A DNA stretch of 64,000 nucleotides from contig PXEP01000050.1 of assembly GCA_003566155.1 (NCBI GenBank), positions 1 to 64,000 of the forward strand. Reading direction: 5' to 3'. A program made the translations under genes and the position numbers. Below, piece by piece: positions 34,869 through 42,826 of the stretch; positions within the stretch are counted from its first letter, which is position 1, and every line of letters begins with the position of its first letter. This DNA comes from Candidatus Acetothermia bacterium (GTDB taxonomy: Bacteria; Bipolaricaulota; Bipolaricaulia; Bipolaricaulales; Bipolaricaulaceae). Under the pieces are notes generated by a model. That model saw nothing but the letters and a program-made list of their open reading frames with translations, had not been told where the DNA came from and did not search any database.

Positions 34869-36827
34869 TCAGCCGGTATAACCAACTGCCCGCTTTAGAT
34901 CCTCAACCGAGTCGGGGTTACGCAAAGTAGCCACATCTCCGAGCGGCTCCCCGCGGACAAGCGACTTCAGCACACGTCGCATGATCTTCCCCGAGCGTGT
35001 CTTGGGTACGTCCTCCACAAAGTAGATCTCCGCCGGACGGGCCGTGGGCCCGATGTGAGCATCCACAGTCTTTATTAGCTCCCTCTTTAGGTCATCCGAG
35101 GGCTGGGCCCCCTTCTTCAGAAGCAAGAACGCGATGGGGACCTCGCCCTTCACCTCATCCGGCTTGGACACAACGGCCACCTCACTGACCAGGGCGTGTT
35201 GGGTCAGTGCGTCCTCCACCTCCGCGGTGGCCAGGCGGTGTCCAGCAACGTTCATCACGTCGTCCACGCGCCCGGTGATCCGCACGTTGCCCAACTCGTC
35301 GATGCGCGCTCCGTCACGGGTGAAGTAGAAGCCGGGGCCGTACTCCGAGAAGTAAGTGCCTTTGTACTTCTCCGGATCACCATATAGTCCCCGGAGGAGT
35401 GCCGGCGGGAAGGGAGGCTTCAACACCAGGTATCCACCCTCACCGCGTGGTAGCTCTTGGCCTCCCGCATCCAGAATGGCTACCCGAACGCCGGGGAACG
35501 GCCTGCCCGCAACGGTGGGCACAAACGGACCGATGCCGGGCAACGATTGCACACACGTGGCTCCGGTCTCCGTCTGCCACCAGGTATCCACAATCGGACA
35601 ACGTTCGCCCCCGATGTTTTTGAAGTACCACAGCCACGCCTCTTCGTTGATCGGCTCCCCGACAGTTCCCAGAACACGCAGGGTGGATAGGTCGTACTTC
35701 GCGGGCCACTCCTCTCCCCACTTGACGTGCATACGGATCGCGGTGGGAGCCGTGTAGAAGACAGTGACTTTGTGCTTCTCCACAACCTGCCACATACGAC
35801 CATAGTCCGGATGATCCGGCGTTCCCTCGTACACCACTGTGGCAACACCGTTCAGCAACGGCCCGTAGTTAATGTACGTGTGCCCCGTGATCCAACCCAC
35901 ATCGGCCGTGCACCAGTGGACATCGTCCTCGTGGAGGTTGAAATCCCACTTACACGTAGTGTGCGCCTGCACGGCGTACCCACCCGTGGTATGCATCACA
36001 CCTTTGGGTTTCCCGGTCGTTCCGGATGTGTAGAGGATGAACGCCAAGTCCTCGGAATCCATCTCCTCGGCCGGACACTCGGTCGGCTGATCCTTAACCA
36101 GATCGTGATACCAAACATCCCGGCCCATGGACATAGGGACCTCGCTACCGGAACGCTGAACCACGATCACTTTCTCCACCTGTGTCCCACTCAGGGCCTT
36201 GTCCGCGTTGGGTTTCAACGCGATCGGTTTTCCCCGGCGATAATAACCGTCAGCGGTGATCAACACCTTAGCCCCACAGTCCAACATTCTGTCCCGTAGC
36301 GCTTCTGCTGAGAAGGCAGAAAACACAACCGAATGCACGGCGCCAATGCGCACGACCGCCTGCATGGCGATCACCGCCTCGGGGATCATCGGGAGGTAAA
36401 TACCCACCCGGTCGCCCTTACCCACTCCCATCTCCTTGAGGGCATTGGCCAAGCGGGATACCTCTTCCAGTAGTTCGCTGTAGGTCAACACGCGTCCGGG
36501 CTGATCGGTGGGCTCAGGCTCCCAAATCAAAGCCACCCGGTCACCGTTTCCGGCCTCTATGTGCCGATCCAGCGAGTTGTAGGACAAATTTGTCTTACCA
36601 CCAACGAACCACTTGAACTCGTACGGGGCCTCTTCATAGACCTTGTCCCATTTCTTGAACCAGTGAAGCTCTTGCGCTCGCTCCTCCCAGAAACCCTCTG
36701 GATCGGCCTCCGCCTTTTCGTAGACCTCCGGATCGGAGATCCACGCTCGCTCCTTGGCCTCTTGTGTAGGCCAATACCAGTTCTTGCGCTTTGGATCAGG
36801 CTGAACCCACTTCACACCCTTGGCCAC
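34869..36827 (-). CDS. acs: Acetyl-CoA synthetase (AMP-forming)
   Basis: 652 residues from GTG 36827, preceded by AAAGGAGGAGACC; the open frame continues upstream without a plausible start. The N-terminal ACAS domain, the adenylation motif YTSGTTGKPKGVMH, the WWQTETGA motif and the C-terminal ITGRVDDVMNVAGHRL hinge are all present. The final motif KTRSGKIMRR contains Lys614, the equivalent of the lysine that Pat-type acetyltransferases inactivate by acetylation in Salmonella Acs. The enzyme activates acetate with ATP and CoA. The neighbouring GNAT fusions make acetylation control likely. Confidence 0.97.
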   Translation of the reverse strand: MAKGVKWVQPDPKRKNWYWPTQEAKERAWISDPEVYEKAEADPEGFWEERAQELHWFKKWDKVYEEAPYEFKWFVGGKTNLSYNSLDRHIEAGNGDRVALIWEPEPTDQPGRVLTYSELLEEVSRLANALKEMGVGKGDRVGIYLPMIPEAVIAMQAVVRIGAVHSVVFSAFSAEALRDRMLDCGAKVLITADGYYRRGKPIALKPNADKALSGTQVEKVIVVQRSGSEVPMSMGRDVWYHDLVKDQPTECPAEEMDSEDLAFILYTSGTTGKPKGVMHTTGGYAVQAHTTCKWDFNLHEDDVHWCTADVGWITGHTYINYGPLLNGVATVVYEGTPDHPDYGRMWQVVEKHKVTVFYTAPTAIRMHVKWGEEWPAKYDLSTLRVLGTVGEPINEEAWLWYFKNIGGERCPIVDTWWQTETGATCVQSLPGIGPFVPTVAGRPFPGVRVAILDAGGQELPRGEGGYLVLKPPFPPALLRGLYGDPEKYKGTYFSEYGPGFYFTRDGARIDELGNVRITGRVDDVMNVAGHRLATAEVEDALTQHALVSEVAVVSKPDEVKGEVPIAFLLLKKGAQPSDDLKRELIKTVDAHIGPTARPAEIYFVEDVPKTRSGKIMRRVLKSLVRGEPLGDVATLRNPDSVEDLKRAVGYTG

Positions 36828-36991
36828 TTCTAGGTCTCCTCCTTTCTCAGCTGAACGCCGCTGAACGCAACTCAGCCCCGGAATCATATCCAATACGCGT
36901 CGGCGCACCAGGCCGCGCCGAGGGACACCTCTTTGCGCAGTTCGTCGGTTTGGCGTACAAGGGGACGGAGAACATTTGTGCTGGGGGCGAC

Positions 36992-37669
36992 ATGAAACGC
37001 CTGATCCGACTTTTGCGCGACACATTCGTATCGGGCCTGCTGGTTCTTCTGCCCGCAGGGCTGACGGCATATGTCTTGTGGCTCATCTTCCGACTGATAG
37101 CAGGGTGGGTCGGTCCGCAGACTGCCCTTTCCCAACTGCTCACCAGGGCATTCGGACGCTATATCCCAGGTACGGAGATTCTGGTCACCCTTTCCATTGT
37201 CCTCGTTGTGGGGGCCGTAGCGCGCTATTGGTTGGGGAAGCGCTTGGTCAACACTGTGGAGCAAGGCTTGCTCTCTCTGCCGGTATTGCGCAAGCTCTAC
37301 TGGACGACCAGACAACTATCGTACGCTCTGCTCAAACGGGAGGTGGTGCAGGAGGGCAAGGTCAAGCGGCTGGTTCTTGTGGAGTTTCCCGTCGAGGGCT
37401 CCTACGCCATGGGCTTCCTGACAAGTTATGATCTTTCGTACCTAGACCAGCTGCTCGAGGCGTCGATTGTATCCATCTATGTACCAACGGCGCCTAACCC
37501 TACCTCCGGTTATGTGGTGTTCGTATCGAGGGACAAGGTGATCCCGTTGGATCTGACTATGGACGAGGGCTTCAGTATGGTGCTCTCCGGTGGTATGGTG
37601 GTTCCCGATAGGATGAGAGTGGAACGCCCTCCAGATAAGGAGGTACCCGATGCCGATCAGGCGGGATGA
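36992..37669 (+). CDS. DUF502 membrane protein
   Basis: 225 residues. Two N-terminal transmembrane helices (FVSGLLVLLPAGLTAYVLWL and ILVTLSIVLVVGAVARYWLG) are followed by a cytoplasmic beta-rich domain containing VLVEFPVEGSYAMGFLT and VSIYVPTAPNPTSGYVVFVS, the DUF502 signature. Function of the family is unknown. It is divergent from acs (165-base gap holding both promoters), and its 3' end overlaps the accD start, so it is cotranscribed with accD-accA. Confidence 0.9.
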   Translation: MKRLIRLLRDTFVSGLLVLLPAGLTAYVLWLIFRLIAGWVGPQTALSQLLTRAFGRYIPGTEILVTLSIVLVVGAVARYWLGKRLVNTVEQGLLSLPVLRKLYWTTRQLSYALLKREVVQEGKVKRLVLVEFPVEGSYAMGFLTSYDLSYLDQLLEASIVSIYVPTAPNPTSGYVVFVSRDKVIPLDLTMDEGFSMVLSGGMVVPDRMRVERPPDKEVPDADQAG

Positions 37670-38501
37670 CCGAGGTAGATATGTGGAGGTGGAACCTCGC
37701 CGTACCGAAGAAACGGCGTGGCTGCGATGCCGAGAGTGCGGGGAGCTGGTCTTTCGCCGCAAGCTAAAGGAGTCCAACCACATCTGCCAACGTTGTGGCG
37801 CGTACTTCTTCCTCACCGCCCACGAGCGCGTGACTTCATTGGTCGATGAGGATTCGTTTGAGCCTTTGGGCTTGGGGGCCACCTCGCTTGATCCGCTCGA
37901 GTTTGTCGATAGGCGACCCTACCAAGAGCGCCTGGAGGAGGCACAGGCTATTACTGGTTTGAACGATGCGATCCTCGTAGGGCGCGGGACACTAGACGGC
38001 TGCCCTTTGGTTCTGGCTGTGATGGACTTCCGCTTCATCGGAGGCAGTATGGGGCAAGTCGTGGGCGACGAGATTGCCGCAGCTCTGGAGCGCTGTGCTC
38101 AAGAGGAAGTACCATTCGTGCTTGTTGTAGCCTCAGGCGGAGCGCGGGTGCAAGAAGGCATGGTCTCCCTCCTACAAATGGCCAAGACAGTGGCCGCGCG
38201 GAACGTGCTCGCCGAAGCGGCCGTTCCCTTCATCGCCGTGCTCACCTACCCATCAAGCGGTGGAATGCTGGCCTCGGTAGGCAGCCTGGCCGACATCACC
38301 ATCGCCGAGCAAGGAGCGATGATCGGTTTCGCTGGGCCGCGCGTTATCGAGCAGACCACGGGAGAACGGCTCCCGGCCGGTTTCCAGACCGCCAGCTTTG
38401 CCCTTGAGCATGGCATGGTGGATCAGGTGGTCACCAGAGAATCACTGCGAGCTGAACTGACCCGGGCGTTGTCTGTACTCCAAGGAGGTTCTCATGGCTG
38501 A
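37650..38501 (+). CDS. accD: Acetyl-CoA carboxylase carboxyltransferase beta subunit
   Basis: 283 residues, with AAGGAGGTACCCG before the ATG. The N-terminal zinc ribbon has Cys residues in LRCRECGELVF and HICQRCGAYF. The crotonase-like core includes VMDFRFIGGSMGQVVGDEIA, VVASGGARVQEGMVSLLQMA, LTYPSSGGMLASVGSLADI and IGFAGPRVIEQTTGERLP. With AccA it transfers the carboxyl group from carboxybiotin to acetyl-CoA, the first step of fatty acid synthesis. It overlaps accA by 8 bases. Confidence 0.97.
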   Translation: MPIRRDDRGRYVEVEPRRTEETAWLRCRECGELVFRRKLKESNHICQRCGAYFFLTAHERVTSLVDEDSFEPLGLGATSLDPLEFVDRRPYQERLEEAQAITGLNDAILVGRGTLDGCPLVLAVMDFRFIGGSMGQVVGDEIAAALERCAQEEVPFVLVVASGGARVQEGMVSLLQMAKTVAARNVLAEAAVPFIAVLTYPSSGGMLASVGSLADITIAEQGAMIGFAGPRVIEQTTGERLPAGFQTASFALEHGMVDQVVTRESLRAELTRALSVLQGGSHG

Positions 38502-39453
38502 CGACACCTCCATCCGTGCCTTGGAGGAGAAGGTCGCCGAGCTACGTACGATGATGGAGAGCGGCGGCGTCGACCTAAGCGAGGAGATCACACTCCTGGA
38601 GAAGAAACTGTTCGCCCTAAGACGAGAACAATACGCGCGGATGTCTGATTGGGACAGAGTCAAGCTTGCTCGCCATCCAGAGCGTCCCCGCGGGTCTCCG
38701 TTGGTGGAAGCCGTTGCAGAAAACTTCTACGAATTGCGCGGCGACCGGATGGGCGGAGATGATCCAGCTCTCCGAGGGGGCCCGGCCCTTCTGGACGGCA
38801 GGAGGATCATGATCCTGTTCCACCACAGAGGGAGCACACGTGAACAGCAACATGCCTGTCGATTCGGGATGGCCACGCCGCAGGGTTACCGCAAGGCGAT
38901 CCGCCTGATGAACATCGCCGAGAGGCTTCGCCTGCCGCTTCTGTCGCTCGTGGACACACCAGGCGCCTACCCCGGCGTGCAGTCAGAAGAGCAGAACATA
39001 GCAGGGGCTATAGCGGAAAGCATTTCACGAACGCTTGCTTTGGACGTGCCCACCTTGACGGTCATCCTTGGCGAAGGTGGATCCGGGGGAGCGATTGCGA
39101 TAGCCGCTACCGACCGGGTCCTGATGATGGAGAATGCAACGTACTCGGTGATCTCCCCCGAAGGGGCAGCAGCTATCCTGTGGAAGGACCCCCAGGCCAC
39201 TCCCCAAGCCGCCCAGGCGCTGCGCCTGACCGCCCCTCCCCTTATGGAACTGGGGCTCATAGACCAGATCATCGCCGAACCTGTCGGAGGGGCACATACT
39301 GACCCGAAGTCGACCGCCGATGAACTACGGACTGCCGTAAGCAATCATCTGCATGAATTGTCATCGATCCCGCTGGACGAGCTGAGAGCTTTGCGGTACA
39401 AACGGTATCGAAATGCGGGAAGCGTCCGTGCGGCGGCCGATCAAAGGGGTTGA
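38494..39453 (+). CDS. accA: Acetyl-CoA carboxylase carboxyltransferase alpha subunit
   Basis: 319 residues, the normal length. Family motifs are ALRREQYARMSDWDRVKLAR, FYELRGDRMGGDDPALRGG, the MATPQGYRKAIRLMNIAERL helix, LVDTPGAYPGVQSEEQNIAGA and EGGSGGAIAIAATDRVLMME. It forms a heterotetramer with AccD. Biotin carboxylase and carrier genes are not in the window. The last 41 bases overlap the start of the FNR-like regulator gene. Confidence 0.97.
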   Translation: MADDTSIRALEEKVAELRTMMESGGVDLSEEITLLEKKLFALRREQYARMSDWDRVKLARHPERPRGSPLVEAVAENFYELRGDRMGGDDPALRGGPALLDGRRIMILFHHRGSTREQQHACRFGMATPQGYRKAIRLMNIAERLRLPLLSLVDTPGAYPGVQSEEQNIAGAIAESISRTLALDVPTLTVILGEGGSGGAIAIAATDRVLMMENATYSVISPEGAAAILWKDPQATPQAAQALRLTAPPLMELGLIDQIIAEPVGGAHTDPKSTADELRTAVSNHLHELSSIPLDELRALRYKRYRNAGSVRAAADQRG

Positions 39454-40168
39454 CGCCTGCGAGGGATGCGAGGCCGGCTGCACCTATGTGTTTCGTGGAC
39501 TCCCAGCCGAAGCTTGGAGAGAACTGCGGCCAGCCATGCGGACCATGGACCTTGCAGCCGGAGAGACGGTGTTTCACGAAGGCATGCCCGCCTTTGGTTT
39601 GTACATCGTCTGTGAGGGCAAAGTGAAAGTAGCTAAGCACACCCGCGCTACGCACTCGCAGATCCTCAAACTGCTGGGCCCCGGGGAGATTCTGGGCGAG
39701 AAGACCTTGTTCGATCGAGAGACCTACACCTGTTATGCGAAGACCCTCGAACCATCGCGTCTTGTGTTCATTCCCAAAGAAGATTTCCTGGCCCTCGTGC
39801 GCAAGTACCCGGACGTAGCCTTGCGGTTGGTGGAGAAGCTTTCCCGCGAGGGGAAAGTGTTCGGCGAGAAGCTAGTCGAGATCACCTCACGCTCGGCAAA
39901 GGAGCGCGTCGCCCGTGTGTTGGTCGAGCTCTATCACGCGTTCGGCAGCGAGACAAGGAGGGGGTTGGACATCGGGGTAGAGCTGCCCCGTGCCGAACTG
40001 GCGGAGATGGCAGGACTAACCACCGAAACCGCTATCCGAGTCCTCTCGGATCTCAAGGACCGCGAGATCATCGCCCTGGATGGCCCCCGGATCCTTATCT
40101 TGAAGATGGATAACATGAAGCATCTGGCTCACCCGTTCCGCACCTTCCTTCGGGAAAACCTGGCCTAG
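39413..40168 (+). CDS. Crp/Fnr-family regulator with N-terminal cysteine cluster
   Basis: 251 residues. An N-terminal cysteine cluster (Cys16, Cys19, Cys23 in DACEGCEAGC) precedes a cyclic-nucleotide-binding-like domain (GETVFHEGMPAFGLYIVCEG, LLGPGEILGEKTLF) and a C-terminal winged helix with the recognition helix LAEMAGLTTETAIRVLSDLK. The cysteine cluster suggests a 4Fe-4S cluster sensing oxygen or NO as in FNR, with a fourth cysteine in the sensor domain (YIVCEG or YTCYAK). It probably controls anaerobic genes, possibly the protease homologue downstream. Its ATG lies inside the accA 3' end. Confidence 0.88.
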   Translation: MREASVRRPIKGVDACEGCEAGCTYVFRGLPAEAWRELRPAMRTMDLAAGETVFHEGMPAFGLYIVCEGKVKVAKHTRATHSQILKLLGPGEILGEKTLFDRETYTCYAKTLEPSRLVFIPKEDFLALVRKYPDVALRLVEKLSREGKVFGEKLVEITSRSAKERVARVLVELYHAFGSETRRGLDIGVELPRAELAEMAGLTTETAIRVLSDLKDREIIALDGPRILILKMDNMKHLAHPFRTFLRENLA

Positions 40169-40654
40169 ATGGTGCTGTCCGTCCTGGGGGTAGGAAACCC
40201 CCTACGCCGAGATGACGGAGTAGGTCAGTGGGTGGCCGCCCGTCTGGCCGACTTGGGCTGGACGGCCTATCTTGCCGGAAGGTCACCGGAGAACATGATC
40301 GGCAAGGTCCAGCGAGACCATCCCGCAAAGCTTATCGTGGTCGATGCAGCGAACCTCGATCTTCCTCCGGGCGCATTCCGTAGGCTCCCCGAACAGGCCT
40401 CCCCCACCATGCTCGTCGGCACCCACGGCCTCCCGCTGCCCTTTCTCCTGTCATTGCTGCGAGAATCCGTGGGGGAGATGGTACTTGTGGGCGTACAACC
40501 GGCACGCATCGAGCCGGGCGAAGGACTGACACCCCCAGTTGAGAGGGGAGCTGGACGGCTGGTCGTGCTGCTGGCCGAGGGCAAGCTCGACCATATACCT
40601 ATGTACAATCCGCCGCCCCATGTTGACACAGTACCCCCCCAGGGGGAACATTAG
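40169..40654 (+). CDS. Hydrogenase maturation protease family protein (HycI/HyaD-like)
   Basis: 161 residues, starting at the base after the regulator stop codon. The peptidase M52 pattern is present: LGVGNPLRRDDGVGQWVA at the N-terminus with the first metal-binding Asp, VVDAANLDLPPG with the second acidic site, GTHGLPLPFLLSLL with the histidine, and VLVGVQPARIEPGEGLTPPV. These endopeptidases trim the C-terminus of the NiFe-hydrogenase large subunit after nickel insertion. No hydrogenase structural gene lies in the window, so its partner is elsewhere. Confidence 0.85.
   Translation: MVLSVLGVGNPLRRDDGVGQWVAARLADLGWTAYLAGRSPENMIGKVQRDHPAKLIVVDAANLDLPPGAFRRLPEQASPTMLVGTHGLPLPFLLSLLRESVGEMVLVGVQPARIEPGEGLTPPVERGAGRLVVLLAEGKLDHIPMYNPPPHVDTVPPQGEH
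40623..40651 (+). promoter_or_regulatory. Promoter of tRNA-Ala
   Basis: A perfect TTGACA (40623-40628), inside the end of the protease gene, lies 39 bp before the tRNA 5' end (40663). The corresponding -10, around 40646-40653, is weak. Confidence 0.45.
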
Positions 40655-40662
40655 TCTTACCA

Positions 40663-40738
40663 GGGGCCGTAGCTCAGCTGGGAGAGCGCTGGCATGGCAT
40701 GCCAGAAGTCAGGGGTTCGAGTCCCCTCGGCTCCACCA
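40663..40738 (+). tRNA. tRNA-Ala (anticodon GGC)
   Basis: 76 nt. Acceptor stem GGGGCCG/CGGCTCC includes the G3-U70 pair that marks alanine tRNAs. The anticodon arm is CTGGC-ATGGCAT-GCCAG, giving anticodon GGC. T-loop GGTTCGAGTCC and an encoded 3' CCA are present. Confidence 0.97.
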
Positions 40739-41020
40739 AACACGACAATTCCGTTACCTGTACGACAACCCTCAATCTCGCCGTACAGACCTACCCCGCC
40801 CGAATGGTAGAACCGCCTTGCACCCACAGACAACCGCGGCCATCGGATTCGGCATCAAGAATGCATGCTGGCCGGCCCATGGTCTCCTGTCAGATGAGTG
40901 TCGGCTTCGACATCGGTGGCCTTATACACCTGAGACAGTGCCAGCCCTCTGGAGCAGCCAACGTCTGGTATAGTAGTCTCACATGGTGTCGCGGGGATCG
41001 CCCAATGAAGGAGGTGCACT

Positions 41021-41255
41021 ATGCAGGGATTTGACCGCATCACGTTCGATCCCGAAGTCATGGGGGCGTCGCGCCTGCGTGCGTGGTATGCGAGTGCCCG
41101 TCTCGCTGGTGATCAAGTTGGTGGCCAACGGGTTGTCCACGGAAGAGATCATCGACGCCTATCCCTACCTTGAGCCGGAGGACATCCGCCAAGCACTGCG
41201 TTATGCGGCCTGGCTTGCTGAAGAAGGTGTTCATCCACGCGAGCAGACGACATGA
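41021..41255 (+). pseudogene. DUF433 antitoxin gene with a frameshift
   Basis: An ATG with an excellent AAGGAGGTG site begins MQGFDRITFDPEVMG, the DUF433 N-terminus. After the G5 run at 41062-41066 the family sequence continues only in the +1 frame: ACVRGMRVPVSLVIKLVANG and PYLEPEDIRQALRYAAWLAE. Removing one G restores an uninterrupted DUF433 protein of about 77 residues. DUF433 proteins are usually antitoxins of PIN-like DUF5615 toxins. An extended -10 (TGGTATAGT, 40966-40974) lies upstream. Could be a true frameshift, a sequencing error in the homopolymer, or less likely programmed slippage. Confidence 0.85.
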
Positions 41256-41371
41256 AGCTCTTGGCCGATATGGGAATCCCCCCGAAGACCGTTGTCTTTC
41301 TTCGGGAGCTTGGCCACGACGCGATCCACCTGCACGAACAAGGGCTTGAGAGGTCAGCACTATGCGGCTAA
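41252..41371 (+). pseudogene. Truncated DUF5615 (PIN-like) toxin
   Basis: The ATG overlaps the DUF433 stop (ATGA). The first 34 codons read MKLLADMGIPPKTVVFLREL then GHDAIHLHEQGLER, a clear DUF5615 N-terminus, and then switch to SALCG and stop. The family is normally about 100-120 residues, so roughly two thirds is missing. The stop lies exactly at the end of the convergent GNAT toxin gene, so the break coincides with the boundary of that module. Confidence 0.8.
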
Positions 41372-41886
41372 ACGAATAGTCCAGATATCGTGCTCATGGG
41401 GAGGAACAGGCGGTTCTCATCGTCAATGAGAGCCTGAAAACCATACTTCTGGTAGAAACTACGCGCAGCTTCATTCTTGGCGCTCACCACCACAGCATAC
41501 GAAGCTACTTCCTGAGCGTGGACGGAACTCCGAAAGAGAGCGTCCATCAGAAGGAATTCCCCCAAGCCCTGACCACGGCACCTCTGATCCACGGCCAACC
41601 GTCCAAGCAGTGTAGTGGGCACAACGGGATAACGGGGCAACCTGCGCGCCAGATCGGACGGTAGTTCGGCAAGCCTGACCGCACAGGCTGAGAGAGTGTA
41701 GTAACCTAACACCTGCGGGTTGTCTCGGCTGATGAGGACAAAAGGGACGGTTACGTTCCGACGTTTGTCCTGATTCGCCCGGTGCTGTAAATACTCATCC
41801 AATACAGGGATACCTGAGGAGAAGGTACTCCTGTCGTGCTCAGCGCCCAATGCCTCAACAAGGTGTTCGCCGTCAGGGCATGCCAT
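41368..41886 (-). CDS. GNAT toxin (TacT/AtaT-like)
   Basis: 172 residues. It follows the GNAT-toxin plan: HDRSTFSSGIPVLDEYLQHR at the N-terminus, VLGYYTLSACAVRLAELP, the acetyl-CoA site LAVDQRCRGQGLGEFLLMDA, and the C-terminal NEAARSFYQKYGFQAL. Such toxins acetylate the amino group of aminoacyl-tRNAs and stop translation. The start codon follows the antitoxin stop directly (TGAATG), as in tacA-tacT operons. The predicted active-site residues appear intact. Confidence 0.92.
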   Translation of the reverse strand: MACPDGEHLVEALGAEHDRSTFSSGIPVLDEYLQHRANQDKRRNVTVPFVLISRDNPQVLGYYTLSACAVRLAELPSDLARRLPRYPVVPTTLLGRLAVDQRCRGQGLGEFLLMDALFRSSVHAQEVASYAVVVSAKNEAARSFYQKYGFQALIDDENRLFLPMSTISGLFV

Positions 41887-42159
41887 TCAGAGGTTCGTAG
41901 CTCGTTTGTATCGTTGCGCGGCGGTCCTCAGTCCCTCGTTCGGTTTCGGAGGGTTGAGAAGGGCTTGGACAAATGCTTCACTGTCTTGGCGAGAGAGGGC
42001 CATTTCCTCATGTTCCTTTACGGCACGGCGGGCAGCTTTGACGGCACTGTTGATCACAAACTCGGAGATTGAACGATGCGTTAGCGCGGCAGCCCGTTTG
42101 ACCAAGGCTTTTTCGTCGGGGCTTGCGCGAAGCTCGATTCTCTCACCTTTAACAGCCAT
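41887..42159 (-). CDS. DUF1778 antitoxin (TacA-like)
   Basis: 90 residues from ATG 42159. N-terminal ribbon-helix-helix DNA-binding segment (KGERIELRASPDEKALVKRA and SISEFVINSAVKAARRA) and a C-terminal region with NPPKPNEGLRTAAQRYK that would bind the toxin. It neutralises the GNAT toxin and represses its own promoter, where an inverted repeat overlaps the -10. Confidence 0.92.
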   Translation of the reverse strand: MAVKGERIELRASPDEKALVKRAAALTHRSISEFVINSAVKAARRAVKEHEEMALSRQDSEAFVQALLNPPKPNEGLRTAAQRYKRATNL

Positions 42160-42189
42160 GGTAGCACTCCCTTCATTGACCCGGATTCT

Positions 42190-42235
42190 GTACGGGCCTA
42201 TGCCGTACACTAGCACACTGGCCTTCGCGTGTCAA
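42190..42235 (-). promoter_or_regulatory. Promoter and operator of the DUF1778-GNAT operon
   Basis: On the minus strand TTGACA (42230-42235), 17 bases, then TAGTGT (42207-42212). The inverted repeat GTACGG-N7-CCGTAC (42190-42208) starts within the -10 and is a likely binding site for the ribbon-helix-helix antitoxin. Confidence 0.7.
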
Positions 42236-42236
42236 C

Positions 42237-42826
42237 GCCCCCCTTCCTCCATGGGGACCGATCCTGCTGACTGAAGCTGGCCCACCTCGGTGAACACCAA
42301 CTCGCCCGAACTCGCTTAGGTTCTCTTGGTCCCGCGAGTCAACGGGAAACTGCCCCGGAAGGTTCTACATTCGGTCCGGTTGGCTCCACCACCTTGCCAG
42401 GTGCACTTTCCAGTTAAGTTATGACGATCGTCCTCACTGAGGCCAACCTAACCGATCGGGGAGCTGGTTCCGTCTCTGCTGGGGAGGCAATGAGACGAGT
42501 ACAGTTTGGTCGCCGCCATTGCGACCGCTGAACACCCTGCTCAGCGCGAGCGGGAGGGGGGAGCTCCGGAGAAGGCTCCGGCCTTCCTGCGCCTCTGTAA
42601 GTACAATGCCAAGTGCAATGCACGGAGGACTGATGGCATGACGGGCATGCAAAACGGGAAAAGCCAGCATGAACAGAAGCTCACCTTCAGAAAGCTGGAG
42701 CGGGAAGAACTGGGGAAACTGAGGAACATCGACCGTAGGCTCATTCGAGGCCCAACAGGCGAGCCGCATTTCCGTAAGCGAACTGTTCGATCTCCCGGCA
42801 TCATGGAAGGAGGGTCCAAGGTCAGG
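42237..42826 (+). other. 590-bp gap without a convincing gene
   Basis: No intact gene is recognised between the antitoxin promoter and the zinc-ribbon membrane gene. One stretch (about 42675-42745) would read KLTFRKLEREELGKLRNIDR, like the N-terminus of a GNAT protein, and a frame-shifted continuation includes ELFDLPASWKEGP. This may be a decayed acetyltransferase gene. A 124-codon open frame spanning it (42506-42880) has no ribosome binding site and otherwise non-coding composition. Confidence 0.35.

Noticed and set aside
36828-37070. Upstream extension of the acs frame
   Set aside because: Sequence does not resemble Acs and the GTG at 36827 has a strong ribosome binding site.
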